A stretch of DNA of 64,000 bases from Acetatifactor sp. (GTDB taxonomy: Bacteria; Bacillota; Clostridia; Lachnospirales; Lachnospiraceae), in contig JAEEVF010000002.1 in the NCBI GenBank assembly GCA_016290775.1, forward strand, positions 124,001-188,000, read 5' to 3'. The notes beneath the pieces were generated by a model that was not told where the DNA came from, searched no databases, and worked only from the letters and a program-made list of their open reading frames with translations. The position numbers were made by a program, and so were the translations under genes. Of this stretch, positions 1 through 8,529 are shown one piece after another (the first letter of the stretch is position 1; every line of letters starts with the position of its first letter).

Positions 1-261
1 ACCAACGACGTTCCTGGTTATGAGGATTCCGATTCTTGGAAGGCTGCATACTACAAGACCTACAAGGATACCAGATCCGTTGATGAGACCCTGGCTATGA
101 TGAGACAGAAGGGTATGATCACTTTCCACGGCGTTATTCCTAACATGAAGTTCGGTCCCGAGCTTACTTGGAATATCGGACCTACCAGCGGCCCTATTTC
201 TGAGGTTGTTTCCTCTATCGCTGATACTTGGAAGGCATACATCGCTGAAGCTAACAAGTAA
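1..261 (+). CDS. Extracellular solute-binding protein, C-terminal fragment
   Basis: The open frame enters from outside the window and stops at TAA 259-261, giving the last 86 residues. The end is rich in Asp, Tyr and Trp, with a SDSWKAAYYK stretch and a DTWKAYIAEANK tail. This resembles the C-terminal helices of substrate-binding lipoproteins of ABC importers. The codons are T-ending (GTT, CCT, GCT) more often than in the genes downstream, which suggests a highly expressed protein, as binding proteins usually are. The family is inferred from style and composition; the N-terminus and lipobox lie outside the window. Confidence 0.5.
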   Translation, partial: TNDVPGYEDSDSWKAAYYKTYKDTRSVDETLAMMRQKGMITFHGVIPNMKFGPELTWNIGPTSGPISEVVSSIADTWKAYIAEANK

Positions 262-281
262 TTTACTAGCTAACTAATCTA

Positions 282-324
282 ATAACAAGGGATGGAGTTT
301 CCGGGACCCCATCCCTTTTGTTAT
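282..324 (+). terminator. Rho-independent terminator after the binding-protein gene
   Basis: ATAACAAGGGATGG (282-295) pairs with CCATCCCTTTTGTTAT (309-324), and the stem is followed by an AT-rich stretch. It separates the binding-protein gene from the cellulase gene. Confidence 0.75.
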
Positions 325-369
325 CTAAGAATATAACGATTTACTGAAGTATATGAACTGGAGAAAAGA

Positions 370-1638
370 ATGAAAAAGAAATGCCTTGTAATGATCACGG
401 CAATCGCCATGAGCTTTTCCTTACTCCTTGGCGGATGCACGAACCATAATGGAAAAACGTCTTCGGAAAGCTCATCTGAAAGCATGTCTGCAAGCCAGAG
501 CAGCGAACCGTCCAAGTCCTCTGAAGGAACGGAGGGCTCTTCTGAAGTGGAGACAAAAACAGTGGAAACGACAACACCTGAGCCCAAGGAGCCCTTTGTC
601 TGCGACAGATCGGCTGCCTTTGAGCTTTTATCAAATATCACGATCGGTTGGAACCTTGGCAATACCCTGGACGCACATGGCGCGGGCTCCAGCCCGGTTT
701 CTGAAATGTATTGGGGCAATCCCAAAACAACCCAGGAGATGATCGATGCGGTTGCCGCACAGGGCTTTAATGCGATCCGCATTCCCGTAACCTATGCCGA
801 GCACGTTGAAAAGGCCCCTGATTACACGATCAAGGAGCAATGGTTAAATCGCGTACAGGAGATCGTGGATTACGGCATAAACGCAGGCATGTACGTGTTT
901 TTGGATACGCACCATGAGCCGGATTACTGGCTGATCCCCAACGAGGACCACGAGGAAGCTGCGGTCAATGAGCTTACGGCCATCTGGAAGCAGGTTGCGG
1001 AGCGTTTTCGTGATTATGATGAGCATCTGATCTTTGAGGGCATGAATGAGCCCAGAACAAAGGGTTCACCATCGGAGTGGAATGGCGGCGAACCTTCTGA
1101 GCGTAAGATTGTTGAAAGGCTGAATCAGGCCTTCATCGACACCGTGCGCGCAACCGGCGGGAACAATGAGACAAGACTTCTTGTCATCTGCCCCTATGGC
1201 AACAATGCGGGATATAACGTCGCCAAGGAATTTACGATCCCTGAGGACAATTACATTGCCGTTGCAGTGCATATGTACACGCCGTATTACTTCACCTATG
1301 CAGGAGAAGGCGGTCAGTTTTTTGACACCTGGGACGGCTCCCATAAGGGCGATATTTCCGCTACCCTCAAGCAACTGAACAATTACTTCATCAAAAAAGA
1401 CCTGCCCGTTGTGGTGACGGAGTTTGGTGCCGTCAACAAGGGCAAGCCTGAGGAAGTGATCAATTGGGCGAAGGACTACATCTCCGTCATGAACAATTAT
1501 GGCATCAAGTGCTTCTGGTGGGACAACGGCTGCTACCAGACAAATGGCGAGAACTTTGGTATCTTTGACCGCAGGAACCTTACCTGGTATGACCAGAAGC
1601 TGGCAGACACGCTCGTGGAAGCAGCAACGACGCAGTAA
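370..1638 (+). CDS. Secreted GH5-family endoglucanase lipoprotein
   Basis: Endo-beta-1,4-glucanase of glycoside hydrolase family 5, which hydrolyses beta-glucan chains with retention. Residues 1-23 are a lipoprotein signal ending LLGGC, with C23 as the lipidated cysteine. A Ser/Glu/Thr-rich linker (about 25-75) holds the enzyme off the membrane. The catalytic barrel starts near GWNLGNTLDA and shows NEP with acid/base E227 and TEFG with nucleophile E351, both at the expected beta-strand ends. At 422 residues it is a single catalytic module; no carbohydrate-binding module is visible. GGAG sits just before the ATG. Flanking terminators suggest it is monocistronic. Surface anchoring suits a plant-fibre degrader that takes up the released oligosaccharides. 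Confidence 0.93.
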   Translation: MKKKCLVMITAIAMSFSLLLGGCTNHNGKTSSESSSESMSASQSSEPSKSSEGTEGSSEVETKTVETTTPEPKEPFVCDRSAAFELLSNITIGWNLGNTLDAHGAGSSPVSEMYWGNPKTTQEMIDAVAAQGFNAIRIPVTYAEHVEKAPDYTIKEQWLNRVQEIVDYGINAGMYVFLDTHHEPDYWLIPNEDHEEAAVNELTAIWKQVAERFRDYDEHLIFEGMNEPRTKGSPSEWNGGEPSERKIVERLNQAFIDTVRATGGNNETRLLVICPYGNNAGYNVAKEFTIPEDNYIAVAVHMYTPYYFTYAGEGGQFFDTWDGSHKGDISATLKQLNNYFIKKDLPVVVTEFGAVNKGKPEEVINWAKDYISVMNNYGIKCFWWDNGCYQTNGENFGIFDRRNLTWYDQKLADTLVEAATTQ

Positions 1639-1710
1639 GCAACGTAAAAACGCAGCATGGCAGAATGAGAGCTAAGTCGCGACACGACAACAAAAGCAAA
1701 GCATAAATTT

Positions 1711-1743
1711 AGGGGAGCACCGTTAGGTGGCTCCCCTTTTTTG
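1711..1743. terminator. Terminator between convergent genes
   Basis: AGGGGAGCACC (1711-1721) pairs with GGTGGCTCCCCT (1726-1737), followed by a T run to 1742. It ends the cellulase transcript; the mirrored stem may also serve the convergent minus-strand gene. Confidence 0.85.
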
Positions 1744-1797
1744 TTGAGTTTGTCTTCGCAGATCTGTCTCGATTTCATTGCCTTTTGTGCCGCGGGC

Positions 1798-2703
1798 CTA
1801 AACCCTCGACTTTGCCGTGATGATCCAAGGTGCGGGCTCTTGCTTGAAGGTGTTATTGCTGCCAAGCTTTGCAACGGAGATCTGGATTGTCTCCACGTCA
1901 GCCAAGCCGAGATCCTGCAAGAAGCTCTGGATGTTGGCTGCTACCTTGAAATCTAAGGTGTAGATCACGACATTGATGTTCGGATTGATCTTCGTCAGGC
2001 ACCGAAGCTCCTGATCCGTGCTGGCGGATGCCACGAGGAACACCAAAACGGGCTTCGGGCAATCCTTCATGGTCTCGTCATCCACGTGATCGATGATCTT
2101 CACATTGTGCAGACCAAAGTGAGATACGTTGTCCTCCAGCGTCATACGGTCGGCGCGGCTATATTCCACGGCGATCACGCTTCCTTCAGGCGCCTGCAAT
2201 GCGGCCTCGATGGCGATGCTCTCGCCGCCGATGACTACCAGGTCATCCTGGGGATCCACGGCCATCTTGTTCAGGATGATCGCACGGATCTCGCTGCCAA
2301 CGTAATGAATGGAACCGCGCTGGAACTTCTCATTGCTAAGGCCGATCTTTGCGGTATTGCGTGCGTTGGGGTTCAGGATCAGCATGCCTGCGGATGCATT
2401 GATGCCGCGGTCGATCATGTCCTTGATCTGCTGGTGCAGGATCGGACCGGAAGGGTCGGAACCCTCGTTGTACCAAACTTCGCATTCGCCGAGTCCTGCG
2501 CTCCAAAGACGATAGAAAATGTCATCGATCCCGGCGTTGGTGAACACCATCGTCGTCTTGTGGGCCTCCACCGTGGGAATCAAGTTCTTATTCTTTTTTG
2601 TAATGTCGATCATCTTGACGTGCTCGAGATCAAGCGTCGTATTCTTTGCGAAATACTGCAGCCAGCTCAAGATCACTTCGTTCGTAAAAATCTGTTTCTC
2701 CAT
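1798..2703 (-). CDS. CbiT-like (precorrin-6B methylase family) protein
   Basis: 301 residues when started at the ATG at 2703, which has GGGGG 8-12 bases upstream; the frame is open further upstream but lacks a ribosome site. From about residue 145 the GSIHYVGSEIRAIILNKMAV segment and VIGGESIAIEAAL correspond to the region of CbiT-type SAM methyltransferases where the enzyme binds an acidic substrate and SAM (usually GxGxGxxxIE). Here the glycine loop is reduced to GGES. About 140 N-terminal residues do not match that domain. No cobalamin genes are nearby, so a corrin substrate is doubtful; I infer an orphan methyltransferase-fold protein. It is divergently transcribed from guaA. Confidence 0.6.
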   Translation of the reverse strand: MEKQIFTNEVILSWLQYFAKNTTLDLEHVKMIDITKKNKNLIPTVEAHKTTMVFTNAGIDDIFYRLWSAGLGECEVWYNEGSDPSGPILHQQIKDMIDRGINASAGMLILNPNARNTAKIGLSNEKFQRGSIHYVGSEIRAIILNKMAVDPQDDLVVIGGESIAIEAALQAPEGSVIAVEYSRADRMTLEDNVSHFGLHNVKIIDHVDDETMKDCPKPVLVFLVASASTDQELRCLTKINPNINVVIYTLDFKVAANIQSFLQDLGLADVETIQISVAKLGSNNTFKQEPAPWIITAKSRV

Positions 2704-2758
2704 GGAAAACCCCCTTATGCATATGATTTCAAGCCTCGAGGGCGCACCCTCTGATAAC

Positions 2759-2787
2759 AGTATACCACTTTCTTTCATGTTTGTAAA
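2759..2787 (-). promoter_or_regulatory. Promoter of the CbiT-like gene
   Basis: On the minus strand TTTACA (2782-2787) and TATACT (2759-2764) are separated by 17 bases. It lies 8 bp from the -35 of the divergent guaA promoter. Confidence 0.65.
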
Positions 2788-2794
2788 AAAAATC

Positions 2795-2823
2795 TTGAAA
2801 GCAAAGCATCGGTATTTTATAAT
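2795..2823 (+). promoter_or_regulatory. Promoter of guaA
   Basis: TTGAAA (2795-2800), 17-base spacer, TATAAT (2818-2823). The resulting leader is about 40 bases, with GGAGG at 2857-2861, too short for a purine riboswitch. Confidence 0.75.
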
Positions 2824-2867
2824 ATGCAATATCAAATTACAAAATTCTGATCAAGTGGAGGAAGCAT

Positions 2868-4451
2868 ATGGGCAACCTTTCAGAGGAAAAGGTCCTGGTC
2901 ATCGATTTTGGCGGCCAGTACAACCAGTTGGTCGCAAGGCGCGTGCGTGAGTGCAACGTCTATTGCGAGATCTATTCTTACAAAACGGACCTGGAGAAGA
3001 TCAAGGCGATGAACCCCAAGGGCATCATCCTGACGGGCGGCCCATCGAGCTGCTATGAAGAGGGCGCGGCGACCTGTTCGCCCGAGCTGTTTTCCCTCGG
3101 CGTTCCGGTGCTTGGCCTTTGCTATGGCGCACAGCTCATGAGCCACGTGCTTGGCGGCAAAGTGGAGCGTGCCGCGGCGAGAGAATATGGCAAGACCGAG
3201 GTGGACGTGGACGTAACCTCGCCTCTTTTTACAAACGTAACGCCGCACACTGTATGCTGGATGAGCCATTTTGATTACATTTCCAAGCTTGCGCCGGGAT
3301 TTCGCGTGGTTGCTACGACGGCGAATTGCCCCGTGGCGGCCGCAGAGTGCCAGGAAAAGGGCCTTTATGCGATCCAGTTCCATCCCGAGGTGCTTCATAC
3401 CGCCGAGGGCTCTAAGATGTTATATAATTTCGTCCGCAACGTCTGTGGGTGTTCCGGCACCTGGAAGATGGATTCCTTTGTGGCAAGCACCATCGAGGAC
3501 ATTCGCAAGAAGGTTGGCGACGGGCGCGTGCTCCTTGCACTTTCCGGCGGCGTGGATTCTTCCGTGGCCGCAGGCCTTCTTTCCAAGGCCATTGGCAAGC
3601 AGCTGACCTGTGTGTTTGTGGATCACGGCCTGCTTCGCAAAAATGAGGGCGATGAGGTTGAGAGCGTTTTTGGCGCAGGCGGACAGTTTGATCTGAATTT
3701 CGTGCGCGTGAACGCGCAGCATCGTTTTTACGTAAAGCTTGCAGGCGTGACTGAGCCCGAGCGCAAGCGCAAGATCATAGGCGAGGAGTTCATCCGCGTC
3801 TTTGAGGAAGAGGCTAAGAAGATCGGTACGGTGGATTTCCTCGCACAGGGCACGATCTATCCCGACGTGGTGGAGAGTGGTCTTGGCGGTGAGTCCGCAG
3901 TGATCAAGTCGCACCACAACGTGGGCGGCCTTCCGGATTACGTTGATTTCAAGGAGATCGTTGAGCCTCTTCGGAATCTTTTCAAGGATGAAGTGCGTCA
4001 GGCAGGTCTTGAGCTTGGCATTCCTGAAAGACTGGTGTTCCGTCAGCCCTTCCCTGGCCCCGGCCTTGGCGTTCGCATCATCGGCGACGTGACCGAGGAG
4101 AAGGTGAAGATCGTGCAGGATGCCGATGCCATCTACCGTGAGGAGCTCGAAGCCGCATCTTCCCAGTACAAGAAGGAAAACGGCGCAGAGGCGCCTTGGA
4201 TGCCGAACCAGTACTTTGCGGCCCTGACCAACATGCGTTCCGTTGGCGTCATGGGCGACGAGCGCACCTATGATTACGCCATCGCGCTCCGCGCAGTGAA
4301 GACCATTGACTTCATGACCGCCGAGTCCGCAACCCTTCCCTGGGAGGTGCTCCAGAAGACCATGAGCCGCATCATCAACGAGGTCCGCGGCGTCAACCGC
4401 GTCCTCTACGACATCTCTTCCAAGCCCCCCGGAACCATAGAATTTGAGTAA
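2868..4451 (+). CDS. guaA: GMP synthase (glutamine-hydrolysing), full length
   Basis: Converts XMP to GMP using ATP and glutamine, the last step of guanine nucleotide synthesis. Residues 1-195 are the class I glutamine amidotransferase, with GLCYGAQ (nucleophile C85) and QFHPEV (His/Glu of the triad). The ATP-pyrophosphatase domain begins near residue 205, with the PP-loop [10 protein letters not shown]. The dimerisation domain holds [12 protein letters not shown] and ends KPPGTIEFE. The 527-residue length is normal. GGAGG precedes the ATG by 6 bases. A second, shorter guaA-like gene lies at 25347; this copy has both half-reactions in one chain and is presumably the housekeeping enzyme. Confidence 0.97.
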   Translation: MGNLSEEKVLVIDFGGQYNQLVARRVRECNVYCEIYSYKTDLEKIKAMNPKGIILTGGPSSCYEEGAATCSPELFSLGVPVLGLCYGAQLMSHVLGGKVERAAAREYGKTEVDVDVTSPLFTNVTPHTVCWMSHFDYISKLAPGFRVVATTANCPVAAAECQEKGLYAIQFHPEVLHTAEGSKMLYNFVRNVCGCSGTWKMDSFVASTIEDIRKKVGDGRVLLALSGGVDSSVAAGLLSKAIGKQLTCVFVDHGLLRKNEGDEVESVFGAGGQFDLNFVRVNAQHRFYVKLAGVTEPERKRKIIGEEFIRVFEEEAKKIGTVDFLAQGTIYPDVVESGLGGESAVIKSHHNVGGLPDYVDFKEIVEPLRNLFKDEVRQAGLELGIPERLVFRQPFPGPGLGVRIIGDVTEEKVKIVQDADAIYREELEAASSQYKKENGAEAPWMPNQYFAALTNMRSVGVMGDERTYDYAIALRAVKTIDFMTAESATLPWEVLQKTMSRIINEVRGVNRVLYDISSKPPGTIEFE

Positions 4452-4463
4452 GTTTTCTGCTTA

Positions 4464-4491
4464 CGATGCCCCACTCGCGCGTGGGGCATCG
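4464..4491 (+). terminator. Perfect 11-bp hairpin after guaA
   Basis: CGATGCCCCAC and GTGGGGCATCG form an 11-bp stem around a 6-base loop, 13 bases after the guaA stop. The next bases (ATTCTTC) are only weakly T-rich. It shares CGATGC/GCATCG ends with the repeats that follow, so it may be the founder unit of that array as well as a transcript end. Confidence 0.55.
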
Positions 4492-4514
4492 ATTCTTCAA
4501 AATCAATTTTATCC

Positions 4515-4920
4515 CGATGCCAGCCAACCCTCTTTTGGCACTGCCTGAGCATCAAAAATCCCCAAATCATCCAATTCCGATGCCGCCCAATTCACTTTTG
4601 GCACTGCCTGAGCATCAAAAATCCCCAAACAATTCAACCCCGATGCCCGCCACCCCTCTTTTGGCACTGTCGGAGCATCGAAAATCCCAAAACAATTCAA
4701 CCCCGATGCCCGCCAACCCTCTTTTGGCACTGTCGGAGCATCGAAAACCACCAAACCGTCCAATCCCGATGCCGCCCATCTGCCTATTAGAGCCTCTAGA
4801 GCATCGGCAATCCCCAAAGCGCCCAATCTCGATGCTCGCTACCCCGCGATTATGGTATACAGAGCATCGAAATTCCCCGTAACCTCGAATCCCGATGCCG
4901 CCCGGCATGTTTCTAGCCTC
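4515..4920. repeat. Seven degenerate repeats of exactly 63 bp
   Basis: CGATGC recurs at 4515, 4578, 4641, 4704, 4767, 4830 and 4893, every 63 bases without one indel, although the units differ in sequence. Each full unit has CGATGC, then about 30 bases often holding CTTTTGGCACTG, then GCATC(G/A), then a C/A-rich spacer, so each can fold with CGATGC against GCATCG. Because 63 is divisible by three, frames on both strands stay open and give 21-residue repeat peptides, but none has a convincing start or ribosome site. I treat it as non-coding. It fills the first half of the 750-bp gap between guaA and the gene at 5200. Confidence 0.85.
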
Positions 4921-4941
4921 TAGACAGAGAAAAGATGGTCG

Positions 4942-5166
4942 GAAGAAAAGAAGCAAGAAGAAAAGAAGCAAGAAGAAAAGAAGCAAGAAGAAAAGAGACA
5001 AGAAGAAAAGAGGCAAGAAGAAAAGAAACAAGAAGAAAAGAAGCAAGAAGAAAAGAGACAAGAAGAAAAGAGGCAAGAAGAAAAGAAACAAGAAGAAAAG
5101 AAGCAAGAAGAAAAGAAGCAAGAAGAAAAGAAACAAGAAGAAAAGAAGCAAAAACAAAAGAAGCAA
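4942..5166. repeat. 15-bp polypurine tandem array
   Basis: About 15 copies of GAAGAAAAGAAGCAA with variants at the last six bases (AAGCAA, AGACAA, AGGCAA, AAACAA). Positions 4981-5040 and 5041-5100 are an exact 60-bp duplication. The plus strand is almost pure purine with one C per unit. All plus-strand frames are open; they give EEKKQ, RRKEA or KKKRS repeats. The EEKKQ frame, which looks most like protein, has no start codon. The array ends about 35 bases before the gene at 5200. It is probably slippage-prone non-coding DNA. Confidence 0.85.
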
Positions 5167-5199
5167 TTTATAGAATCTAACTGAAAGGAATGAGAAGTC

Positions 5200-6033
5200 A
5201 TGAGAGGAATAAATAATATGCAATTGCTTTCCCCTGTAAATTTCTATGTTGATGCAAACGAGCGCTATCGAGAACTGGTTAAGATGAAACAAAAAGTGGA
5301 AGAACGGTTTTCAAAAGCTCCAGCGGGTAAAATACATATAGTTACTTCTGAGAGGCGAACACAATTCTACCTTCGGGAAGAGTCGAGTGACAAAAGTGGG
5401 AAATATATCCGAAAATCGGAAGAAAAGATCATTCGAACATTGCTTCAAAAAGCGTATGATGAGAAGATCCTACAGCTCCTTAACATCGAGATCAAACATC
5501 TAGAAACATTTCTGAGTACGTCATGCAACATATCAAAAAGAATTCAACAAATCTATTCCAATTATCCGGCCGTGGTCAAAACCAATATTCATCCCATTGA
5601 CATTTCCGATGATGATTTTGCAAAAGAATGGTGCAGTGAGACTTTCCGAGGAAAAGAAATAGCGGATTATGTTCCGGTATATGAAACAAATCGTGGAGAA
5701 AGGGTCAGGTCAAAATCTGAGCTAAACATAGCAAATGCATTGGCAAAACATGGCATTCCATATAAGTACGAATGCCCATTGACCTTACGAAACGGGAAGG
5801 TGGTATATCCGGACTTTACGATCCTTGACATAAAGAAAAGGGAGGAAATCTATTGGGAACATCGTGGCATGATGGACTCTGAGGATTATGCTGGCCATGC
5901 AGTTTTCAAAGTAAAAGAATATCTTCGCAGCGGAATTATGCTTGGGAAAAACCTGATCATAACAGAGGAGTCGACGGCTAATCCTTTGGGAACAAATGAG
6001 ATAGAGGCCGTTCTCGCGGCGTATTTTCGTTGA
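5200..6033 (+). CDS. PD-(D/E)XK nuclease-like hypothetical protein
   Basis: 277 residues. The N-terminal 130 residues are helical and charged, without a domain I can name. From about residue 168 the order is RSKSELNIANAL, YPDFTI and YWEHRGMMD, that is E174, D205 and E220. This Glu - Asp - Glu-x-His spacing is what small PD-(D/E)XK nucleases show, with the E174 helix before the core. A later GKNLIITEE strand fits the end of that fold. AAGGA lies about 9 bases before the ATG; a second ATG at 5218 is possible. The gene is more AT-rich than its neighbours and stands alone after the repeat arrays. DNA cleavage is inferred; no partner gene is adjacent. Confidence 0.55.
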   Translation: MRGINNMQLLSPVNFYVDANERYRELVKMKQKVEERFSKAPAGKIHIVTSERRTQFYLREESSDKSGKYIRKSEEKIIRTLLQKAYDEKILQLLNIEIKHLETFLSTSCNISKRIQQIYSNYPAVVKTNIHPIDISDDDFAKEWCSETFRGKEIADYVPVYETNRGERVRSKSELNIANALAKHGIPYKYECPLTLRNGKVVYPDFTILDIKKREEIYWEHRGMMDSEDYAGHAVFKVKEYLRSGIMLGKNLIITEESTANPLGTNEIEAVLAAYFR

Positions 6034-6082
6034 AACCAAGCGCCATTTGTGATACGATGAGATTTAAGGAGATGGTGCATTT

Positions 6083-6811
6083 ATGCTAAAGAGTCAAAAA
6101 ATGGAAAACTTGCCATTACTGTTTTTGCGCTTGCGCTGGTCGTGGCCTTGGTGATCCTGGGCATGGGCATTTTCAAGACCTGGATGTTCAATCAGGCTGA
6201 GTACGAGGCGACCTTTGCGGGGCCGGAGCTCCTTACGGAGAACGGAGCGCCGTCCAGGGACATGCATGGCTTCGCCGGGCCAAGAAGCTCCACCTGGTCC
6301 AAGGCGTTTGATTTTAACAACGAGGGCATCACGGAGCACAATTATCAAGCATATACCTACGATTTCACGGTTTCGAACAACACGGGCGATGAGGTCGACG
6401 AGTTCCGGTTCAAGCGGAAAGATCGGCGTGCCGGATCAGATCCTCGGGAAGCCCGGCAAGCTGACGGATGAAGAATTCGAGATCATCAAATCACACACGG
6501 TGCGCGGCGGCGAGATTTTGAGCAGCTTCAAGAGCCTTGAGAATGCCGGAGAAGGCGCATTATATCATCACGAACGCTATGACGGCAAGGGTTATCCGGA
6601 AGGCAAGGCAGGAGAGGAGATTCCTTTCATTGCCCGCATGATCTGCGTTGCGGATTCATATGATGCGATGAACACGAACCGTGTTTACAGGAACAGGCGC
6701 ACGAAGGAATTTATTCTTCAGGAGATCGAAACGAATAAGGGCAAGCAGTTTGATCCGAAGATCGCGGACGTTGCGATGCGCCCTCTCAAAGAGGGCCGTC
6801 TGGAAGAATAA
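6083..6811 (+). pseudogene. Decayed membrane-anchored HD-GYP protein
   Basis: Two halves in different frames. The first half reads as a short cytoplasmic start, one transmembrane segment and an extracellular EHNYQAYTYDFTVSNN domain to about 6420. Its natural ATG (6083) is joined to it only if one base is added to the A6 run at 6096-6101. The second half (from about 6424, +1 frame) is the C-terminal part of an HD-GYP cyclic-di-GMP phosphodiesterase, KIGVPDQIL to HHERYDGKGYP and IARMICVADSYDAM. The N-terminal part of the HD domain with the metal-binding HD pair is missing. I read it as an internal deletion plus frameshifts that leave no active enzyme. Confidence 0.75.
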
Positions 6812-6895
6812 TTTCGGGTCATGTCTTGAAAGTAAGTCCTTTTTCGTATAAGATGGAAATGTAGGTCTACCACAAAAACATGGGAGGGCAAAGAT

Positions 6896-7507
6896 ATGGG
6901 ATTCTTAGATTCTTTGAAAAATCAACTGACGTCACAGGTGAAAAGAGAAATCAACAAGGCCGGGAACCAGGCGGCGAATAGTGTCGCCAAAGCGGTGAAA
7001 CAGGCAAGTAACCATAAAGAAACGTTTACGTTCCAGGAGCTCCCGAAGAACCTGGAGGAGCTGAAGGCCCTGCCCGAGGCGTCCTTAGACAACGCATACA
7101 AGACAACGGCGCTTTGCGTTTTAGCACTTTGCCAATATGAAACCGACGAGGCGGCAACCATCGAGATGCTGAACTTCCTCAAAGGACCGGAAACTGTATC
7201 CGAGGCCGAAAAGACTTTCCTTCGCGATCGCCTGAAGGGCAAGGGCTACAAGACTCTTTCCTTCTTCAAGGGCGCAACGACGCAGAACAATTATCAGCCG
7301 ACCAAGCCTTATTCCATCACGGTGAGCGAGAACCCCTATTCCTTCAACGAGGAGAACTGGGCCACCCTTTACCTCACCAGCGCCGGCGCGGACACGCCTC
7401 GCCCCGTAAAGCTTCGCAAGAAGCCCTCCACGGGCCAGTGGTTCATCAATGACATCCAGTGCCTGTCCGACATCCGCATCCCCACCGAGCAGGACAAGTG
7501 GGCGTAG
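6896..7507 (+). CDS. DUF6935-like protein
   Basis: 203 residues, cytoplasmic. The N-terminal 40 residues form an amphipathic helix (DSLKNQLTSQVKREINKAG). The rest holds TALCVLALCQY, FLKGPETVSEAEKTFLRDR, FFKGATTQNNY, ENWATLYLTSAGADTPRP and STGQWFINDI. I recall this order from a Clostridia family called DUF6935; the function is unknown to me. GGGAGGGC stands ahead of the ATG. A strong terminator follows, so it is probably a single-gene unit. Confidence 0.65.
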   Translation: MGFLDSLKNQLTSQVKREINKAGNQAANSVAKAVKQASNHKETFTFQELPKNLEELKALPEASLDNAYKTTALCVLALCQYETDEAATIEMLNFLKGPETVSEAEKTFLRDRLKGKGYKTLSFFKGATTQNNYQPTKPYSITVSENPYSFNEENWATLYLTSAGADTPRPVKLRKKPSTGQWFINDIQCLSDIRIPTEQDKWA

Positions 7508-7599
7508 GACGCGCATAAACATCACCGTCATCAAGCGCAGGGCGCCACAAAAGTTGCCCAAAGATTGTGATGCAAACAACATAAAATCAGAGCCATCAG

Positions 7600-7636
7600 A
7601 CCATGCAGGACCGAACTTTCTCCTGCATGGTTTTTT
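7600..7636 (+). terminator. Terminator after the DUF6935-like gene
   Basis: ACCATGCAGGA (7600-7610) pairs with TCCTGCATGGT (7621-7631), followed by TTTTT. Confidence 0.9.
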
Positions 7637-7695
7637 GCCTTTTTTTGGGGCTTCATCGATTGCTGTTTTCGCCCAGTGTTTTTTTCACCGCCTCG

Positions 7696-7724
7696 TTGAA
7701 AAAACGAGGATTTTGTGCTATGAT
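7696..7724 (+). promoter_or_regulatory. Promoter of the membrane protein gene at 7747
   Basis: TTGAAA (7696-7701), 17 bases, TATGAT (7719-7724) preceded by TGTGC, an extended -10. A small palindrome, CCTCGTT/AACGAGG (7691-7709), covers the -35 and could be an operator. Confidence 0.65.
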
Positions 7725-7746
7725 AAACAGTGGAGGAAAAGGCAAT

Positions 7747-8439
7747 ATGCAACTATTCATCGACTTACTGAAAGCCCTTTTATATTGCGCCGTCATTCAA
7801 TTCATCAACTACAGCTTCAAGCTCCCGGCAGTCTTTTCCATCCTGCCGCTGATGCTGTTTTTGATCGCGTTCATGCTGTTTACGCGGGAGTGGAAGAATA
7901 AAAAGCGCCAGTATGTTTTCCTGATCACGTACGTGCTGGAGTATTTCGGCTTCCTCCTGTATTTTTACGACAAAGGCCATCTGATGCCGATCACGGCGCT
8001 TTGCATGTCGGCGATCCTCACGGCGTGGGGCGTGCTCTGCATCGAGTGCCTCACGAAGGATAAAAAACGCAACCTTATCGGCTTTGCAACCCTTGTTTTG
8101 GTGGCTGTCGTAGCCTATCTCGGCATTTGGGTATATTATTCCGCCAAGGCCTCATCTCTCGCAGACAAGGTTTTGACCGCGCAGACGATAGACAAGCAAC
8201 TTTGCGAGGAAGCAGATCGTGTAACCACGGAGCTAAATGTCGTCTTTTATTCGAAAAGGGACGTGGCCTTCTCGCTAAAGGAGCTCGCAGATCCAAAGAA
8301 GGTTGGGTCGAAGGATCCGGACCAGCTTTATGAGGAATATAAAGCCGGGATTTCAAGCGCGGACGGTAAGTTCATCAAGGCGCTAGTGCATGAGGGCGTG
8401 GAACTCGACCACAAGCTGCACGAGGCAACCAAGAAATAG
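7747..8439 (+). CDS. Integral membrane protein, unknown
   Basis: 230 residues from the ATG at 7747, with GGAGG 10 bases upstream. Longer starts lie inside the terminator and promoter and are rejected. The first 140 residues hold about five hydrophobic helices joined by short Lys/Arg loops. The C-terminal 90 residues are soluble and charged (SSLADKVLTAQTIDKQLCEEADRV) and look like a cytoplasmic helical domain. I recognise no family. Its own promoter, and the coiled-coil gene 90 bases downstream in the same direction, suggest a two-gene unit. Confidence 0.6.
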   Translation: MQLFIDLLKALLYCAVIQFINYSFKLPAVFSILPLMLFLIAFMLFTREWKNKKRQYVFLITYVLEYFGFLLYFYDKGHLMPITALCMSAILTAWGVLCIECLTKDKKRNLIGFATLVLVAVVAYLGIWVYYSAKASSLADKVLTAQTIDKQLCEEADRVTTELNVVFYSKRDVAFSLKELADPKKVGSKDPDQLYEEYKAGISSADGKFIKALVHEGVELDHKLHEATKK

Positions 8440-8491
8440 ACAATGATAATCACGGCCGCCAGGAGAAACAACACAAGATACGAATGGGTAA

Positions 8492-8509
8492 GCCGCATGG
8501 TGCGGCTTT
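8492..8509 (+). terminator. Short hairpin between 7747 and 8530 genes
   Basis: AGCCGCA and TGCGGCT form a short stem with a 3-base loop and no T run. It is at most a weak terminator or an RNA-stability element. Confidence 0.3.
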
Positions 8510-8529
8510 GAGATACGGAGGTAGATGCC

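Noticed and set aside
1798..2835. Long N-terminal extension of the CbiT-like protein up to 2835
   Set aside because: The extension crosses both divergent promoters and has no ribosome site; the ATG at 2703 has a good one.
4515..4920. CRISPR-like array in the 63-bp repeats
   Set aside because: Repeats are degenerate over the whole unit, there is no invariant repeat with unique spacers, and no cas genes are near.
4920..5201. Repeat peptides encoded by the polypurine array
   Set aside because: All plus-strand frames are open because of the 15-bp period; the most protein-like frame (EEKKQ) has no start codon and the others lack good ribosome sites.
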